64,000 bases of DNA from Stenogyne calaminthoides (GCA_037126765.1 JBBCBC010000043.1:2604001-2668000); one strand, 5' to 3'. Counted from the stretch's first letter, positions 32,801 through 44,031 are shown. Translations and numbers: made by a program. The notes: generated by a model not told the origin, from the sequence alone.

Positions 32801-35800
32801 CTTGACACCTAAAGGTGGGGGATCAACTCCATAAAGGCTGATGAACGCCGTGAGTGTGAATGATCGTCGTTGGGATGGCGAGGAGCATTTCCGCCACCCT
32901 AGGAATGGCGTCGCCCGCGAGGGGCCCAGCGTAAAAGGTGGGCGGATCAACGTCGTAAAAAGTGGATGAACGCCCGGGGAGGGCGAATGATCTCATCGTC
33001 GAGATGGCGAGGCGTTTAGATTTCGGTGGAATACGCGCCGCCCGTCTGGAAGGCAGGCGCCTAAAAACCCGGGCGAGATCAACGCCGTAAAAAGCGGATG
33101 GCGCCCGTGAGGTGATGATCCAGAGATGGCGAGGAGTGCTTACAGCCCGGAATACGACGCCGCCCGAGAAAGGCAACGCCCTAAAACCCAGGCAGATCAA
33201 CGCCATAAAAAGGCGATAAACTGTGAGGCGAATGATCTCGTCGCTAGATGGAAGGCGAATAGTCGGAATCTATCGCCGTCGCGAAGCAACGTAATCAACC
33301 CGTAAAGGCGGATGAACGTCGGGAGGGCAAATGATCTCGTCGCCCGGGATGGCGAAGTAGCCGCCTTCTCGCGAGAATACTCATCACCGGCGCGGAAGGC
33401 GATGCCTAAAAAGCGGGCAGATCAACGCCGTAAAGGCGGATGAGCAACGGGAGGCGAATGATCTCGCCGCGAGATGGCGAGGAAGCGCTAGCTTCACCGG
33501 CGGAATACGTGTCGCCCGTCACGCGAAGGCGCCTAAAAGGCGGAAGCGCGATTAACGCCATAAAGGCGGATCAAACGCCGTGGTGATGATCTCGCCCCCG
33601 AGATGGGCAGGAGTGCCGCTTCGGAATACTTGTCGTCGTCACGAGAAGACCAGGCGCTTAAAAGCGCGGGCGAATCAACTCCATAAAGGCGGATGAACGC
33701 CCGGGAGAGTGAATGATCTCATCGCCGGATGGCAAGCGCTTCGTCGGCCGGACACGCATCGCCGTCTGATCTGCGGAAGGCGCCTAAAAGCGGGCGCGAT
33801 GATGAACGCCATAAAAGGTAGATGAACGTCAGGAGAACCAATGATCTCGCCGTAAAGATGGCGAGGACGCTCAATAGAATACGATCATCGTCACGAAGGC
33901 CAGCGCTAAAAGTCGAAGCAGATCAAAAGCCATAAAAGGCGGATGAGCGTCGGAGGCGAATGATCTCGTTTGCGAAATGGCGAGGAGGCGCTTATTTCGG
34001 CGGAATCGCATCACCCGATGAAAGCGACTCTAAAAAAGCGGCGAATCAACGCCGTAAAAGCGGAAAAACGCCGTATGGCGAAATGATCTGCGTCGCCCGG
34101 AATGGCGAGGCCTTGTCCTTCGATGGAATGACGCCCGGCGGAAGGCAGCGCCTAAAAAGCTGCGAATCAACACCATAAAAAGCGGATGAACGCCGTGAGG
34201 CATATGATTTCGTCGCAAAGATGGCGAGGCGCTTTCCTTCAGCGGAATCGCGTAAACGATCACGGAAAAGCGGCGCCTAAAGGGCTTAATCAATGACAAA
34301 AAGCGAGATGAATGTCGTGGCGGATGATCTCGCCGCCGAGATACGAAGCGCTTAGCTCGGCGAAGGAATACGCATCACCGAGGCGGAAGATGATAAAGCG
34401 CCGATCAACGCCTAAAAGTGGAAGAACGCCGTGAGGGCAAATGACCTCGCCGCCGGATGGCGTGAGCGCTTCTTCGGTGAAATCGCGTCGCCCGATGCGG
34501 AAGGGGCCAAGGCCTAAAGGCGGGCGAGATCAACGTCAGAAGGCGGATGAACGCCGGGAGGGCGAATAATCGCCGCCGAGATGGTGAGGAGCACTTCGCC
34601 GGTGGAATACGCGTTGTCGGCGAAGAAGGCCGCCGCGGCGATCAACGCCGTAATAATAGCGATGAACGTCGGGAGGGCAAATGATTCGTCAGAGATGGTG
34701 AAAAGCTTCGCGGGCGGAATACGACGCCGATGATGAACACCATAAAAGGCGGGCGATCAATGTCGTAGCGCCGCCGGAGGGCGTTTGAATTCGCTCGTGA
34801 GATGGCGGGGGAGCGCTTTTACCGGCGGAATACGACGCCGTCGCGGAAGGCCAGCGCTAAAAGGCGAAGCGATCAACACCATAAAGGCGGATAAACGTTG
34901 AGAGGGCGATGATTCTCGCCGAGATGGCGAGGAGCGCCGCCGGGCGAAATTTCGGCGCGAAGGTCACCGGATCAATGCCATAAAGGCTTATGAATGTCGT
35001 TGAGGGCGATGATCTCGCCCGTAAAGGAGGCTTTGCCGGCGGAATACGATCATCCGGCGCGAATGACCTCGCTTAAAAGGATGGCGTGGCCGTAAAAAAG
35101 GTGGAAGAACGCCCGGAGGGGAATGACCTCGCGGCCAGATGTGGAGCGCCCGTCGGAATACGGCCGATTACGCGAAGGTGCCTAAAAGGCGGGCAGATCA
35201 ACGTCAGAATGCAGATGAATGTCGGGGGCGAATGATCTCGTCGCCGAGATGGCGGCGAGCACTTCGCCGGTGGAATACGCGCGTTACCCGGCCGGAAGGG
35301 CTAAAAAGGCGGGCGAATCAACACATTAAAAGGCGAATGAACGCCGGAGGCGAATGATCTCGCCGCCGAGATGGCGAGCGAGCGCACTTCACTGGCGGAA
35401 TACGCGCCGCCGTCTGAAAGGCGTTTAAAAAGGCGGCGATCAACGCCAAAAAGGCGATGAACGCCGTGGAGGGCGACGATCTGCCGCCGGGATGGCGAGG
35501 GAGCGCCGCTGGCGGAATACGCATCACCGATGCGGAAGGCCGCCGCTTTAAAAGGCCGCAGATCAACACCGTAATAGCAGATGAATGTCGGGAGGGAAAA
35601 TGATCTCGTCGCCGAGATGGTGAGGAGCGCTTCGCTTGGCGGAATACGCGCCGCAGACAAGTGGAAGGCCGCGTTTAAAAAGGCGGGCAGATCAACGCCG
35701 TAATAGCGTATGAACGCCGAGGGCGTAATGATTCGCTGCCGGATGGGCGAGCGCCGCCAGATGGAATACGACGCTAATGCGAAGGTCGGCTTAAAGGCGG

Positions 35801-37480
35801 GTAGATCAACGCCATAATAAAGGTATTGACCATCGGGAGGGCAAATGATCTCGCCGCCGAGATGGTGAGGGAGCGCTTATTTCGGGCGGAATACGACGCC
35901 GGCGATGAAGCCCGGCGCTTAAAAGGTGGGCATATCAATGCCGTAAAAAGCGATGATGGCCGGAGGGGCGAATGATCTCGTCGTTGAGATGGCGAGGAGC
36001 GCTTCACTCGGCGGAATACGCATCGCCGATGCGGAAGGCCAGCGCCTAAAAGTTGGGCAGATCAATGCCGTAAAGGTGGATAAACATCGAGAGGGCGAAC
36101 GATCTCGCCGCCAAGATGGCGAGGAGCACTTGGCTCGGTGGAATATGCGTCGCCGATGCAGAAGGCCAACGCCTAAAAGGCGGGCAGATCAACGCCATAA
36201 AGGCGGATGAACGCCGTGAGGGCGGATGATCTCGTCGTCGAGATGGCGAGGAGAGCTTTGTTCGGTGGAATACGCATCGCTTATGCGGAAGGCCAGTGCC
36301 TAAAAGGCGGGCAAATCAATGCCATAAAGGCGGATGAACGCTGTGAGGGTGAATGATCTCGTCGTCGGGATGGCGAGGTGCGCTTCGTTCGGCGGAATAC
36401 GACGCTTATCGCGGAAGGCCGCGCTAAAAAGCGAAGCGAGATCAACGCCATAAAGGTGAATGAACGTCGTGAGGGCGGATGATCTCGTCGCCAAGATGGC
36501 GAGGAGAGCTTCGCTCGGCGGAATACGAGTTGCCGATGCAGAAGGCCAGCGCCTAAAAGGTAGGCAGATCAATGCCATAAAGGCAGATGAACGCCGTGAG
36601 GGCGGATGATCTCATCGCCGAGATGGCGAGGAGCGCTTCGCTCGGTGGAATACGCATCGCCGTCTCGAAGGCCGGTAAAAAAAAGCGGCGAATCAACATC
36701 GAAAAGGCGGAAAAAACGTCGTGAGGGCCAATGATCTGCGTCGCGAGGATGGCGAGGCGCTTCACTTTCCAGTGGAATCTGGCGTCGCCGATGTGGAAGG
36801 CCAGCGCCTAAAAGGCGGGCAGATCAATGCCGTAAAGGCGGATGAATGCCGGAAGGGCGAATGATCTCGTCGCCGAGATGGCGAGGAGCGCTTTGCTCGG
36901 CGGAATACACGTCGCCGATGTGGAAGGCCAGCGCCTAAAAGGCGGGTAGATCAACGCCATAAAGGCGAATGAACACCGTGAGGGCTTAATGATCTTCGCC
37001 GCCGAGACGACGAGTGAGCTGGCTGGGCGGCCGAATACGACGCTGGATGCGAAGGCCAGCGCCTAAAAGGCGGGCAGATCAATGCCGTAAATGCGGATGA
37101 ACGCCGTGAGGGCAGATGATCTCGTCGCCGAGATGGCGAGGAGAGCTTCGCTCGGCGGAATACGCGTCGCCGATACGGAAGGCCAGTGCCTAAAAGGTGG
37201 GCAGATCAATGCCATAAAGGCGGATGAACGCCATGAGGATGAATGATCTTGTCGCCGGGATGACGAGGAGCATTTCGTTCGATGGAATACGCGTCGCCGA
37301 TGCGGAAGGCCAGCGCCTAAAAGGCGGGCAGATCAACGCCGTAAAGGTGGATGAACGCTGGGAGGGCGAATGATCTCATCGCCAAGATCGCAAAGAGCGC
37401 TTCGCTCGGCGGAATACGTGTCGCCGATGCGGAAGGCCAGCGCCTAAAAGGCGGGTAGATCAACGCCGTAAACGCCGACG
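26853..37480 (-). repeat. 127-bp tandem array, right part (inverted)
   Basis: About 84 copies of the same unit as at 6,366-13,045 but in reverse orientation. Clean units occur at 26,853-27,230, 28,800-29,010, 31,370-31,530 and 35,950-37,480. The interval 29,700-35,800 is highly irregular, with frequent loss or exchange of bases around CAGATC and CCAGCG. The array begins at 26,853 within a unit at the same point (around TCTCGGCGA) at which the left array begins, so the two ends join into one unit with only about 10 bp of overlap. Long minus-strand ORFs here are repeat artefacts. Confidence 0.95.
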
Positions 37481-37561
37481 AACTCATTCACCGAAAAGAC
37501 GGAGAATACTTTGTTAAAACTACGGACTAGACATCGTCGAGTTAGTGGGGAGCCGATGCCA

Positions 37562-38250
37562 AAAAGGCGGGCATAATCATCGCCGAGAAGGCGGTAGTGC
37601 CAGCGCCGAGGAGGCGGGCATAATGCGGGCATAATCATCGCCGAGAAGATTTAAAGACGGTAGTGCCAGCGCCGAAGAGGCGGGCATAATTGTTGCCGAG
37701 AAGGCAGTAGTGCCAGCGCCGAGGAGGCGGGCATAATCATCTCCGAGAAGGCGGTAGTGCCCACGCCTTTAATAAAGGGCATAATCTTCACCGGCAGATT
37801 GCCACGCCGAGGAGGCGGCATAATCATCGCCGGTGCGCGGTATTGCACGCCGAGGAGGGGTATAATTGTCGCTTAAAAGGCGCAGAAAAGGCGGGCGAAT
37901 AGGTGGGCATAATCGTCACCGAAAAGGTAGTATTACCACCGAGGAGGCGGGCATAATCGTCGCCGAAAAGGCGGTATTGCCACACCGAGGAGGCGGGCAT
38001 AATCGTCGCCGAAAAGGCGGTAGTGCCAGCGCCGAATAGGCGGGCATAATCGTCGCCGAAAAGGCGGTATTGCCACGCCGAGGAGGCGGGCATAATCATC
38101 GCCAAAAAGGCGGTATTGCCACGCCGAATAGGCGGGCATAATCGTTGCCGAAAAGGTGGTAGTGCTAGCGATGAATAGGCGGGCATAATCGTCGCCGAAA
38201 AGTCGGTATTGCCACACCGAGGAGGCGGGCATAATCATCGCCGAGAAGGC
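37562..38250 (-). repeat. 46-bp tandem array related to the 127-bp unit
   Basis: About 14 copies of a 46-47 bp unit containing GGCGGGCATAATCGTCGCCG and AAAAGGCGGTATTGCCAC. On the element's sense strand the unit reads TGCCCGCCTCCTCGGCGCTGGC, which aligns with TGCCCGCCTTTTAGGCGCTGGC of the 127-bp satellite. The two arrays therefore share a core. It sits on the 5' LTR side of the large array. Confidence 0.87.
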
Positions 38251-39271
38251 GGTGTGAAGTCTCCGGCTTGTCATCCAGGTGGTTGTCGCCTTGCAGGTGG
38301 CTTGTCTTTGTGTTGAGCGAGTGATGCTCGCTTTCTGTATCTGGGTGGATGTTCGCCTCTTGATGGTCGATTATGTACTGGTCCAGGGCTCTAGGTCTAT
38401 CACTTCTTGTGCTCGCCCGGTGCTCGCCTGCAAGGCGAGCACAATCACTTCGCTCCCGAGCGAGCACAATGTTGAACTCTCGTGTGTTTGCCTGATGGTG
38501 TGGTGCGTGCTTGCGGAGGTGACGAAAGCACGTGGTCGCTTCGGGGTTGCCCGTATGCTCGCCTACCTGGTAAGCACTTTTCTTGATCTGTTTGCTATCA
38601 AGGTTGTGCTCGACACCACCCTGCCGGAGACCTCAGATAAATAGCCCAAGTGGTTTTTTTGTAATTTGGCCAGAAGTGTCGTTTTCTTCTGAATGAAATT
38701 GAACATGATATATGTCCATGTGTTCAACCTGACTTCTTTGGTTTTTCAATCGTCTTATTTAGTTACGATTGGATTGGTAAATCTTATTTTGTCGCAAACC
38801 GGATGGGTTAACTTATGTGCAACCCCCCTTTTTCTTCGTGATCGTCTTATGTTTTGTTGCGATCACTATTACCTTTCGCCGCCGTCTTATTTAGTCTGCG
38901 ACCCGTACCCATTGCTCGCTTTTGTTGCGGGCATCTGTAAATCTGTTGTTTCACCGGTAAACACAAGACTCGCTCGTTCGTCTTTTGTTCGGTCGTTCGG
39001 CTTAGGTGCGACCATTTGTTGGGCGGCCAAAATGAATAATGAGAAGCCACGAGGACATATATGCCTCCACTTTTAATGTGCGTGACAAGTTTATAAGTTG
39101 CAGCATATTAAAATGATGTTATCCGAGGAATAAACTTGGTGGGGTGGGCAAAAGGACGGCTCATAGATTCTTTGAGTAGCTCGCGAGACTCCGGGTGCTC
39201 GTCCATTTTTTTTTTACCGCCGTCATTTTTTTTTTTTTTTTTGGGCGGCGGGGCCCACAAATGACATAAAT
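38251..39271 (-). other. Non-coding interior of the satellite-bearing element
   Basis: No protein domain is recognisable on either strand. The part 38,280-38,600 is built on repeated GCTCGCC/GGCGAGC phrases and includes a perfect 10-bp hairpin (38,420-38,442). The part 38,650-39,080 is less GC-rich, with recurring GTCTTATTTAGT and TGCGAC phrases. Two T tracts occur at about 39,207-39,240, on either side of CCGCCGTCA. The longest ORFs have no resemblance I recognise. Confidence 0.55.
38420..38442. repeat. Perfect 10-bp hairpin
   Basis: GTGCTCGCCT and AGGCGAGCAC are exact complements separated by GCA. There is no T tract after either arm, so it is not a simple terminator. It may just reflect the repetitive GGCGAGC composition around it. 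Confidence 0.6.
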
Positions 39272-39527
39272 TTCAAGGTCTACTCGAACAATGAGCCCAA
39301 AGGTTTAGTAGAAATAACCCAAATTTCATACTCAAAAACTTGGGCGAAAATGGGTTGTATTTACTTTTTGTAAATAATATCCTAGGTAAAAAATTTATTT
39401 CGACCGCAACTGGGCCCAACAAATTAATCCGACCAAAAAGATCCGGGGCCCAATACTTTATTAAATAAAATATGTGCCCAAAACTTAAATACCGCAACCC
39501 AACACTTATAAAACTAGGCCCACATAA
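39272..39527 (+). promoter_or_regulatory. Region rich in GGCCCA/TGGGC motifs
   Basis: At least eight copies of GGCCCA, GGGCCC, TGGGC or GCCCAA occur within 260 bp, and ACTTATAAAACTAGG at about 39,504-39,518 could serve as a TATA region. Such GGCCCA (site II/TCP) motifs cluster in promoters of plant housekeeping genes. The block directly precedes the ORF at 39,632 and points the same way, opposite to the host LTR element. Promoter function is inference. Confidence 0.4.
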
Positions 39528-39631
39528 ATGATATTAAAACAATGCCCAATCCCCATGGGCTCATTTCAATCCCAATCTTCCTGCACACACCTCCACACAC
39601 ACGCACCTTATCCCATCTTCAAGGCTAAATC

Positions 39632-40033
39632 TTGTCTCGACGAGCTCACGTCAACGCCACATATCCTACCACGCTGGCGCCATATTGTTCGATCTCCGGC
39701 CGGCGGCCAGACGACGGCGGCCGGTGGTTCGTGGATTCGCCGATTAGCATGGAACCGTGGCGTGGGCGTGAATCTCTCGAATTACGAGCTATGGTGGAAA
39801 GCGCGGCGATTCCGTCGGAGCCTCCAAAGAATGATGGTAGTCAGAGCCATGGGCGTCGACGGTGGAGTAAGACAGCGGCGGCAACTGGTGAGCTCCGGCC
39901 GCAAACTAATTTACTCGTGCCACTTACGCGACGAGCCGAGGAGGACTTGCGCCGTGTCATCTTCTTCTTCTCTCTTTTCTTCTTCCGTATGTATATGTGT
40001 ATGTATACATGGGTTTATGTGTTCTTGTTTTGA
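39632..40033 (+). CDS. Unidentified GC-rich ORF inside the LTR element, antisense to it
   Basis: This 133-codon frame from the ATG at 39,632 has a basic, Ser/Arg-rich translation; an internal ATG at 39,749 would give about 94 codons. An overlapping frame of 176 codons starts at 39,528. I recognise no family. The last 70 bp is a CT-rich stretch followed by GTATGTATATG, which could be a 5' splice site, so this may be the first exon of a captured gene. It lies between the PBS of the large element and its non-coding interior and is oriented against the element. It could equally be a chance ORF in GC-rich DNA. Confidence 0.3.
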   Translation: MSRRAHVNATYPTTLAPYCSISGRRPDDGGRWFVDSPISMEPWRGRESLELRAMVESAAIPSEPPKNDGSQSHGRRRWSKTAAATGELRPQTNLLVPLTRRAEEDLRRVIFFFSLFFFRMYMCMYTWVYVFLF

Positions 40034-40148
40034 CGAAGCTGTAGGTTTGGAATTGTGAATTTTTGGGTGGGTTTGAAATTTTTCTGGGTTTGTTTTTGCT
40101 TTTGGATTCGAAGGTTCGTCCCTGTTCTTGATGATTTTTCAAACGGTA

Positions 40149-40165
40149 CCCTCCTTCTAGCGCCA
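40149..40165 (-). promoter_or_regulatory. Probable primer-binding site of the satellite-bearing element
   Basis: On the minus strand TGGCGCTAGAAGGAGGG begins two bases after the LTR end CTGTCAACA. A TGGCGC start is usual for plant Ty3/gypsy elements. I cannot assign the primer tRNA from sequence alone. With the PPT at 13,848 it supports a gypsy-type origin and marks the adjacent LTR as the 5' LTR. Confidence 0.7.
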
Positions 40166-40167
40166 AT

Positions 40168-40572
40168 TGTTGACAGTCAAATATTTTACGATTTTGATGT
40201 GGCTTGTTGAATTTGACCACCAAACAAATAAGTAATCGAACAAGAACACTGCGGGAAGAACCGTAGTTCTTCCCTGAAATATGGTTGTTGGTATATAAGA
40301 GGAATGAGGGAAACATTCCAGAGTTTTTCACAATGAAATGTGAGGTCCTTTATATAAAGAGGACCAGCACGACAAATCATAAGCATGACAAATCATGTGC
40401 ATAAAGCATGACAAAACATATGCGTAAGCACGACAAATCATCTTCTGTGTGACTCTTGACCTCCTGTCGGGTCGGTTCAGGTCTTTGTGGGCCCTGCTGA
40501 CGGGTGATAATTCGTCCTGCTGACGTGTGATAAATCTGGTGATGCTGACGTGTAATAAATCTGGTGACAACA
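40168..40572 (-). repeat. 5' LTR of the satellite-bearing LTR element
   Basis: This 405-bp LTR matches 13,860-14,279 in opposite orientation, with the TATA box TTTATATAAAGG read on the minus strand at about 40,350-40,361. The flank 40,573-40,577 (GGGGT, i.e. ACCCC on the minus strand) equals the 5 bases after the other LTR. The LTR is bounded by the PBS on its interior side and by LINE coding sequence on its outer side. Confidence 0.93.
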
Positions 40573-41118
40573 GGGGTGACCCGTGGTTAGACAATGATCG
40601 GAATTTTTATATTGAAACTACAGCGGTCCCAAACTTTGAAGATATGGTCCTTCGGGATTTCTTTACCCCTGGGACGAGATAGTGGGACCAACCACTCATT
40701 CAAGAGGTATTTTCGGAACATGATTGTGATAGAATTTTAAAGACCACTCTTGGCCCTCAAGGAGTGCCTGACAATAGAATTTGGCACTTCTCCCCCAATG
40801 GCTTATATTCGGTTAAGACAGCATACCAGCTAGCAATGCGTGTTATTAACAACGAATGGGAATTTCGGGATACTCCGTGGAAGCCTTTTTGGAAGCTAAA
40901 AATCCCCCCGAAAATCAAGAATTTCTATTGGCGTTTTTGTAAGGGGTGGGTTGATGTTCGAGCGAAGTTAGGTCGATGGTATAGAGGAATGGTTACTCTT
41001 TGTGTGTACTTCGATGAGTGAAACTATATGGCACATTTTTGTGGATTGTCAATTCGCACGGGCTTGTTGGGAAGAGGGGGGTGTTTGGGATACTATATGT
41101 CAAGATCTATCGGGATGA
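40573..41118 (+). pseudogene. 3' end of the LINE ORF2 (zf-RVT domain)
   Basis: The frame opens with GDPWLDNDRNF, the conserved segment after the thumb in plant LINEs, and continues with the zf-RVT region (RIWHFSPNGLYSVKTAYQLA, PWKPFWKLKIPPKIKNFYWR, ETIWHIFVDCQFARACWEE). One Arg-to-stop change lies near 40,680 and a frameshift near 41,010. It supplies exactly the part missing from the LINE at 14,280-18,562. It ends near 41,118 without a poly(A) tail, cut by an LTR fragment. Confidence 0.92.
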
Positions 41119-42047
41119 CCTCATAAACACAAATTTAAATTAATGATTATTACTAGCATGAATTTACCTATGTGAATTCAAATAATAATCAAACCAACAA
41201 TAAAATGCAAACAATAATTCACGTAAAAGATTCTAGCATGCAGAATTTCTAGGAGTTTACGTAAATGTACCCGTTGGAGAGACGGTCTGAGACAGGCAGG
41301 ATCAGGTATCTGGCAACCAACTAAAAGTCCTTCTCAAGTATTCCCAAGTCCTTGCTCAACAACCTTGGTGGAAGGTTCTCCAATGAACAATTATAAAACA
41401 AAAGAAAATTAAATAATTTGTTGCACCACCTTTGTGGATTTCTAATATTTTCAACTCATGGAATTGTGTTGGGGATGAAAAATACATCCCCAATTTATAA
41501 TAGAGAGGGAGGAACGAAAATTTGGAGCCAAATTAGGGTTAGGAAAGTTCTTTTCTTGATCTCCAAGAAATCTTGAATATATCACATATATTCTTCTTTC
41601 CATGTGTATTTTTTCACAAAAATCTCACACCCTTTATTAGCTTAATTTCGAAAATAATAGGGAGGTTTTCAAGATTGGATCTTTCTTGAATTTATGAGAT
41701 ATTCTTGTATTCCAAGAATACATATCTTTTTTCATAAAATATTTCCAAGAAAATCAAGAAAAATCTTTCTTCTCTTTTATTTCTCTATACTTCGAAAATT
41801 ACTATTAAAGAAACCAAGTGGGAGATTTCTTGAATTTATGGGATACTCTTGTATTCCAAGAATACCCTTCTCCTTTCCATAAAATATTTTCAAGAAAATC
41901 CTTCACCTTCTTTTTCTTTAATATTTTTGAAATTTAAGGAAAATATGCAACAAAGAATTTAATTTATTTTAAGCACCTTTTATTTAATGGACTTTAATTT
42001 GGGCTACTTGAGGGGCCTTTAGGAGAATTAAGATGAACCTTACAATG
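41119..42047 (-). repeat. LTR fragment of the copia-2 family
   Basis: This is a diverged minus-strand match to 18,590-19,490, sharing ATTATTACTAGCATGAATT, TAGGAGTTTACGT, GCACCACCTTTGTGGATTTC, the TATA-like region (41,490-41,505) and GGCTACTTGAGGGGCCTTTA. It lacks both LTR ends: the left edge joins the LINE and the right edge is cut by the next LTR at 42,048. Compared with the copia-2 LTR it carries a duplication around ATTCTTGTATTCCAAGAATA (41,702 and 41,850). Confidence 0.83.
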
Positions 42048-43634
42048 TGTTAGTGTTAGTGTCAGTGTCCTAGAGACAATATATTGTAAGGACATAATAT
42101 TCGATGATATTCAGTTTGATTTAATATTATAGTTCAATTAATATTATTGTATGGCAATACACCCGTTTGAATATTATGTTTGATTGTTTGCATTTATTCA
42201 TACAAGTGTTCCCATGAGTCTTGTGAGAACTCAGATGACTTAAGCATGATTCTCAAATAACCCCGATCAAGGATCATCAAGAATGGAATATTGATGATAC
42301 AATGGAGATTGATGTGCGATCTGCATCATACTCTTAGAGAGTGTAGTAAGATCTCACTTACTACGAGATACTAGGTATCTCATGATGAATGCACAAATAC
42401 CATAGAGGGTATTGGTATACCCATCCGAGAAACCGTTTGATGTATTTCCACTATATGTGTCTACGGGTGTCTCGGTTAGTGGGAGCGATGCGATACTCCT
42501 TTGACTTGAGGTCAATACGCACAACATGTGTGGGATGATGAACTTTGACCATGACCAACGCTTGCACCCTTCCATGGGTAGATGCGGCTTGGATTGGGTT
42601 CATCACGAAGTGCATGTGCGTGGTAGTTGAGCCAAGAATATGATTCATTCCTCAAAGTGAATTTAGAGAGAATATTCATCTTTTCATCATAATTGGATCA
42701 AAGTCATCGGCCGATGCACGTCAACTTAGACTTTGTGGCTAAGTGTGACATACATGATCAATTAGTGATTAGAGATAATATGATTAAGTTATTTGAATTG
42801 ACACTTCATCATGTTCAAGACTTAATCGAGTATTCGCGAATGAAAGGAGAAAATCGTAATAGTCCATATTTCAGTTACAGGTAGTTGCACATTTCTCGCA
42901 ACGTACCTCATATATTGAGAATGTCTAATTTATTTACTAGGGTTCAATTAAGACCGTTAGTTTGACTAATCACTCGGTATATGAGGGCATATGGGTCACA
43001 CAACAAGTAGTTCCCTTTTACGGATTATAGTTGGTTGATTAAATGTTAAATTAGATTTAACATTTAATTTATGGAGAAGTAATTAATAATAGATTAATTT
43101 GGAATTAATTATTATTAATATTTAATTAAATTAGATTTAATTAAATAAGAATTCCCAATAATTATATTTGGAATATGGATTTAATGTATATGGAAATAAA
43201 TCGTAGAGATTTTCATATAAGGCATTTAAATCCGTAGAGATTTATATTTAGGGAATTAAATTAAAAGGAATTAATTTAATTCAAAATTAGGGATTTTATT
43301 TCCCTAATTGGGCTAGCTTGGGAAATAAGCTAAGCCTCCCTATATATACAAGCTATTGAGATTCACAAAACACATCACTTCATACTTTCTCCATAAAATC
43401 TAGAGTTTGGATTTTCCTAGCAATTCTGTCTCGGGATTCAACGCTGGCAAATCCGTGTAAATCTGTAATTGGGGATTACGTGGATACCGTAGTAGAGAAA
43501 TTTGCTCTCGAGTTACTGTAAGATTTCTCGTTATGATTATTGTAATCTGTATGTAATTAATTGTTCGTTGTTGGTGAACTTTAATTTCCGTTGCGCATGT
43601 GATTACGTGTTTTACGTGCCTCTATATTCCAACA
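42048..43634 (+). repeat. 5' LTR of copia-3
   Basis: A 1,587-bp LTR starting TGTTAGTGTTAG and ending TATTCCAACA, followed by a copia PBS. TATATATACA at 43,341-43,350 is a probable TATA box, about 290 bp before the LTR end. The start was chosen because it is the first TG at the break in the older LTR fragment. The element is otherwise absent from the window: only its leader follows before SIRE-A intervenes. Confidence 0.82.
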
Positions 43635-43635
43635 G

Positions 43636-43647
43636 TGGTATCAGAGC
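43636..43647 (+). promoter_or_regulatory. Primer-binding site of copia-3
   Basis: TGGTATCAGAGC lies one base after the LTR end, complementary to initiator tRNA-Met as in most plant copia elements. Confidence 0.9.
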
Positions 43648-44031
43648 TTCAAGCTCTTTTGTATAATTGCTTTTTGGTTTTAAATTAAAATTAATTAAGA
43701 ATTTTTTAAAACCATGGGGCACAGTTCTTTAGAAGAACCGCATCCCTTGAGTATTTGTTTGTTTTCTGGGCATCACACCCCCTTCGTCTTCAACCCAATT
43801 AGGGTTTACCCCAATTGGGGTTTTTGCCGCTGCTCACTTTCGTCCCACGGCCGGCGGTGGCTACACCGCATCACAGGAGGCAGGCGCTAGGCGTCGTGCC
43901 TTGCGACACGAGTGGAAGCCCGCGACGTGGTTCGTCATTCCCCGTCGAGATGCGACGCCCTCCGTCGCGATGCGTCATTCTCCATCGCGAGTCGCTACCC
44001 TCTGTCGCGATTCGCCTCCACCTTGACATCG
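43648..44031 (+). other. Leader of copia-3, cut by SIRE-A
   Basis: AT-rich at first, then GC-rich (43,840-44,030), with repeated CGTCGCGA(G/T) phrases. No gag homology is visible before the sequence is cut at 44,031. The last bases, CATCG, are a candidate 5-bp target duplication of SIRE-A; the partner copy would lie beyond the window. Confidence 0.6.

Noticed and set aside
27256..36765. Minus-strand ORFs up to 170 codons in the right array
   Set aside because: Same satellite artefact as on the left, with repeated peptides of the form CPPFRRWPSASATRIPP; they end wherever an indel occurs.
6366..37480. Possible CRISPR-like array because of regularly spaced repeats
   Set aside because: The whole 127-bp unit is repeated, with no unique spacers and no cas genes, in a plant genome; it is a satellite.
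38279..38644. 121-codon plus-strand ORF in the large element
   Set aside because: The sequence is built from degenerate GCTCGCC repeats; the translation is Cys/Val-rich without a recognisable domain and faces against the element.
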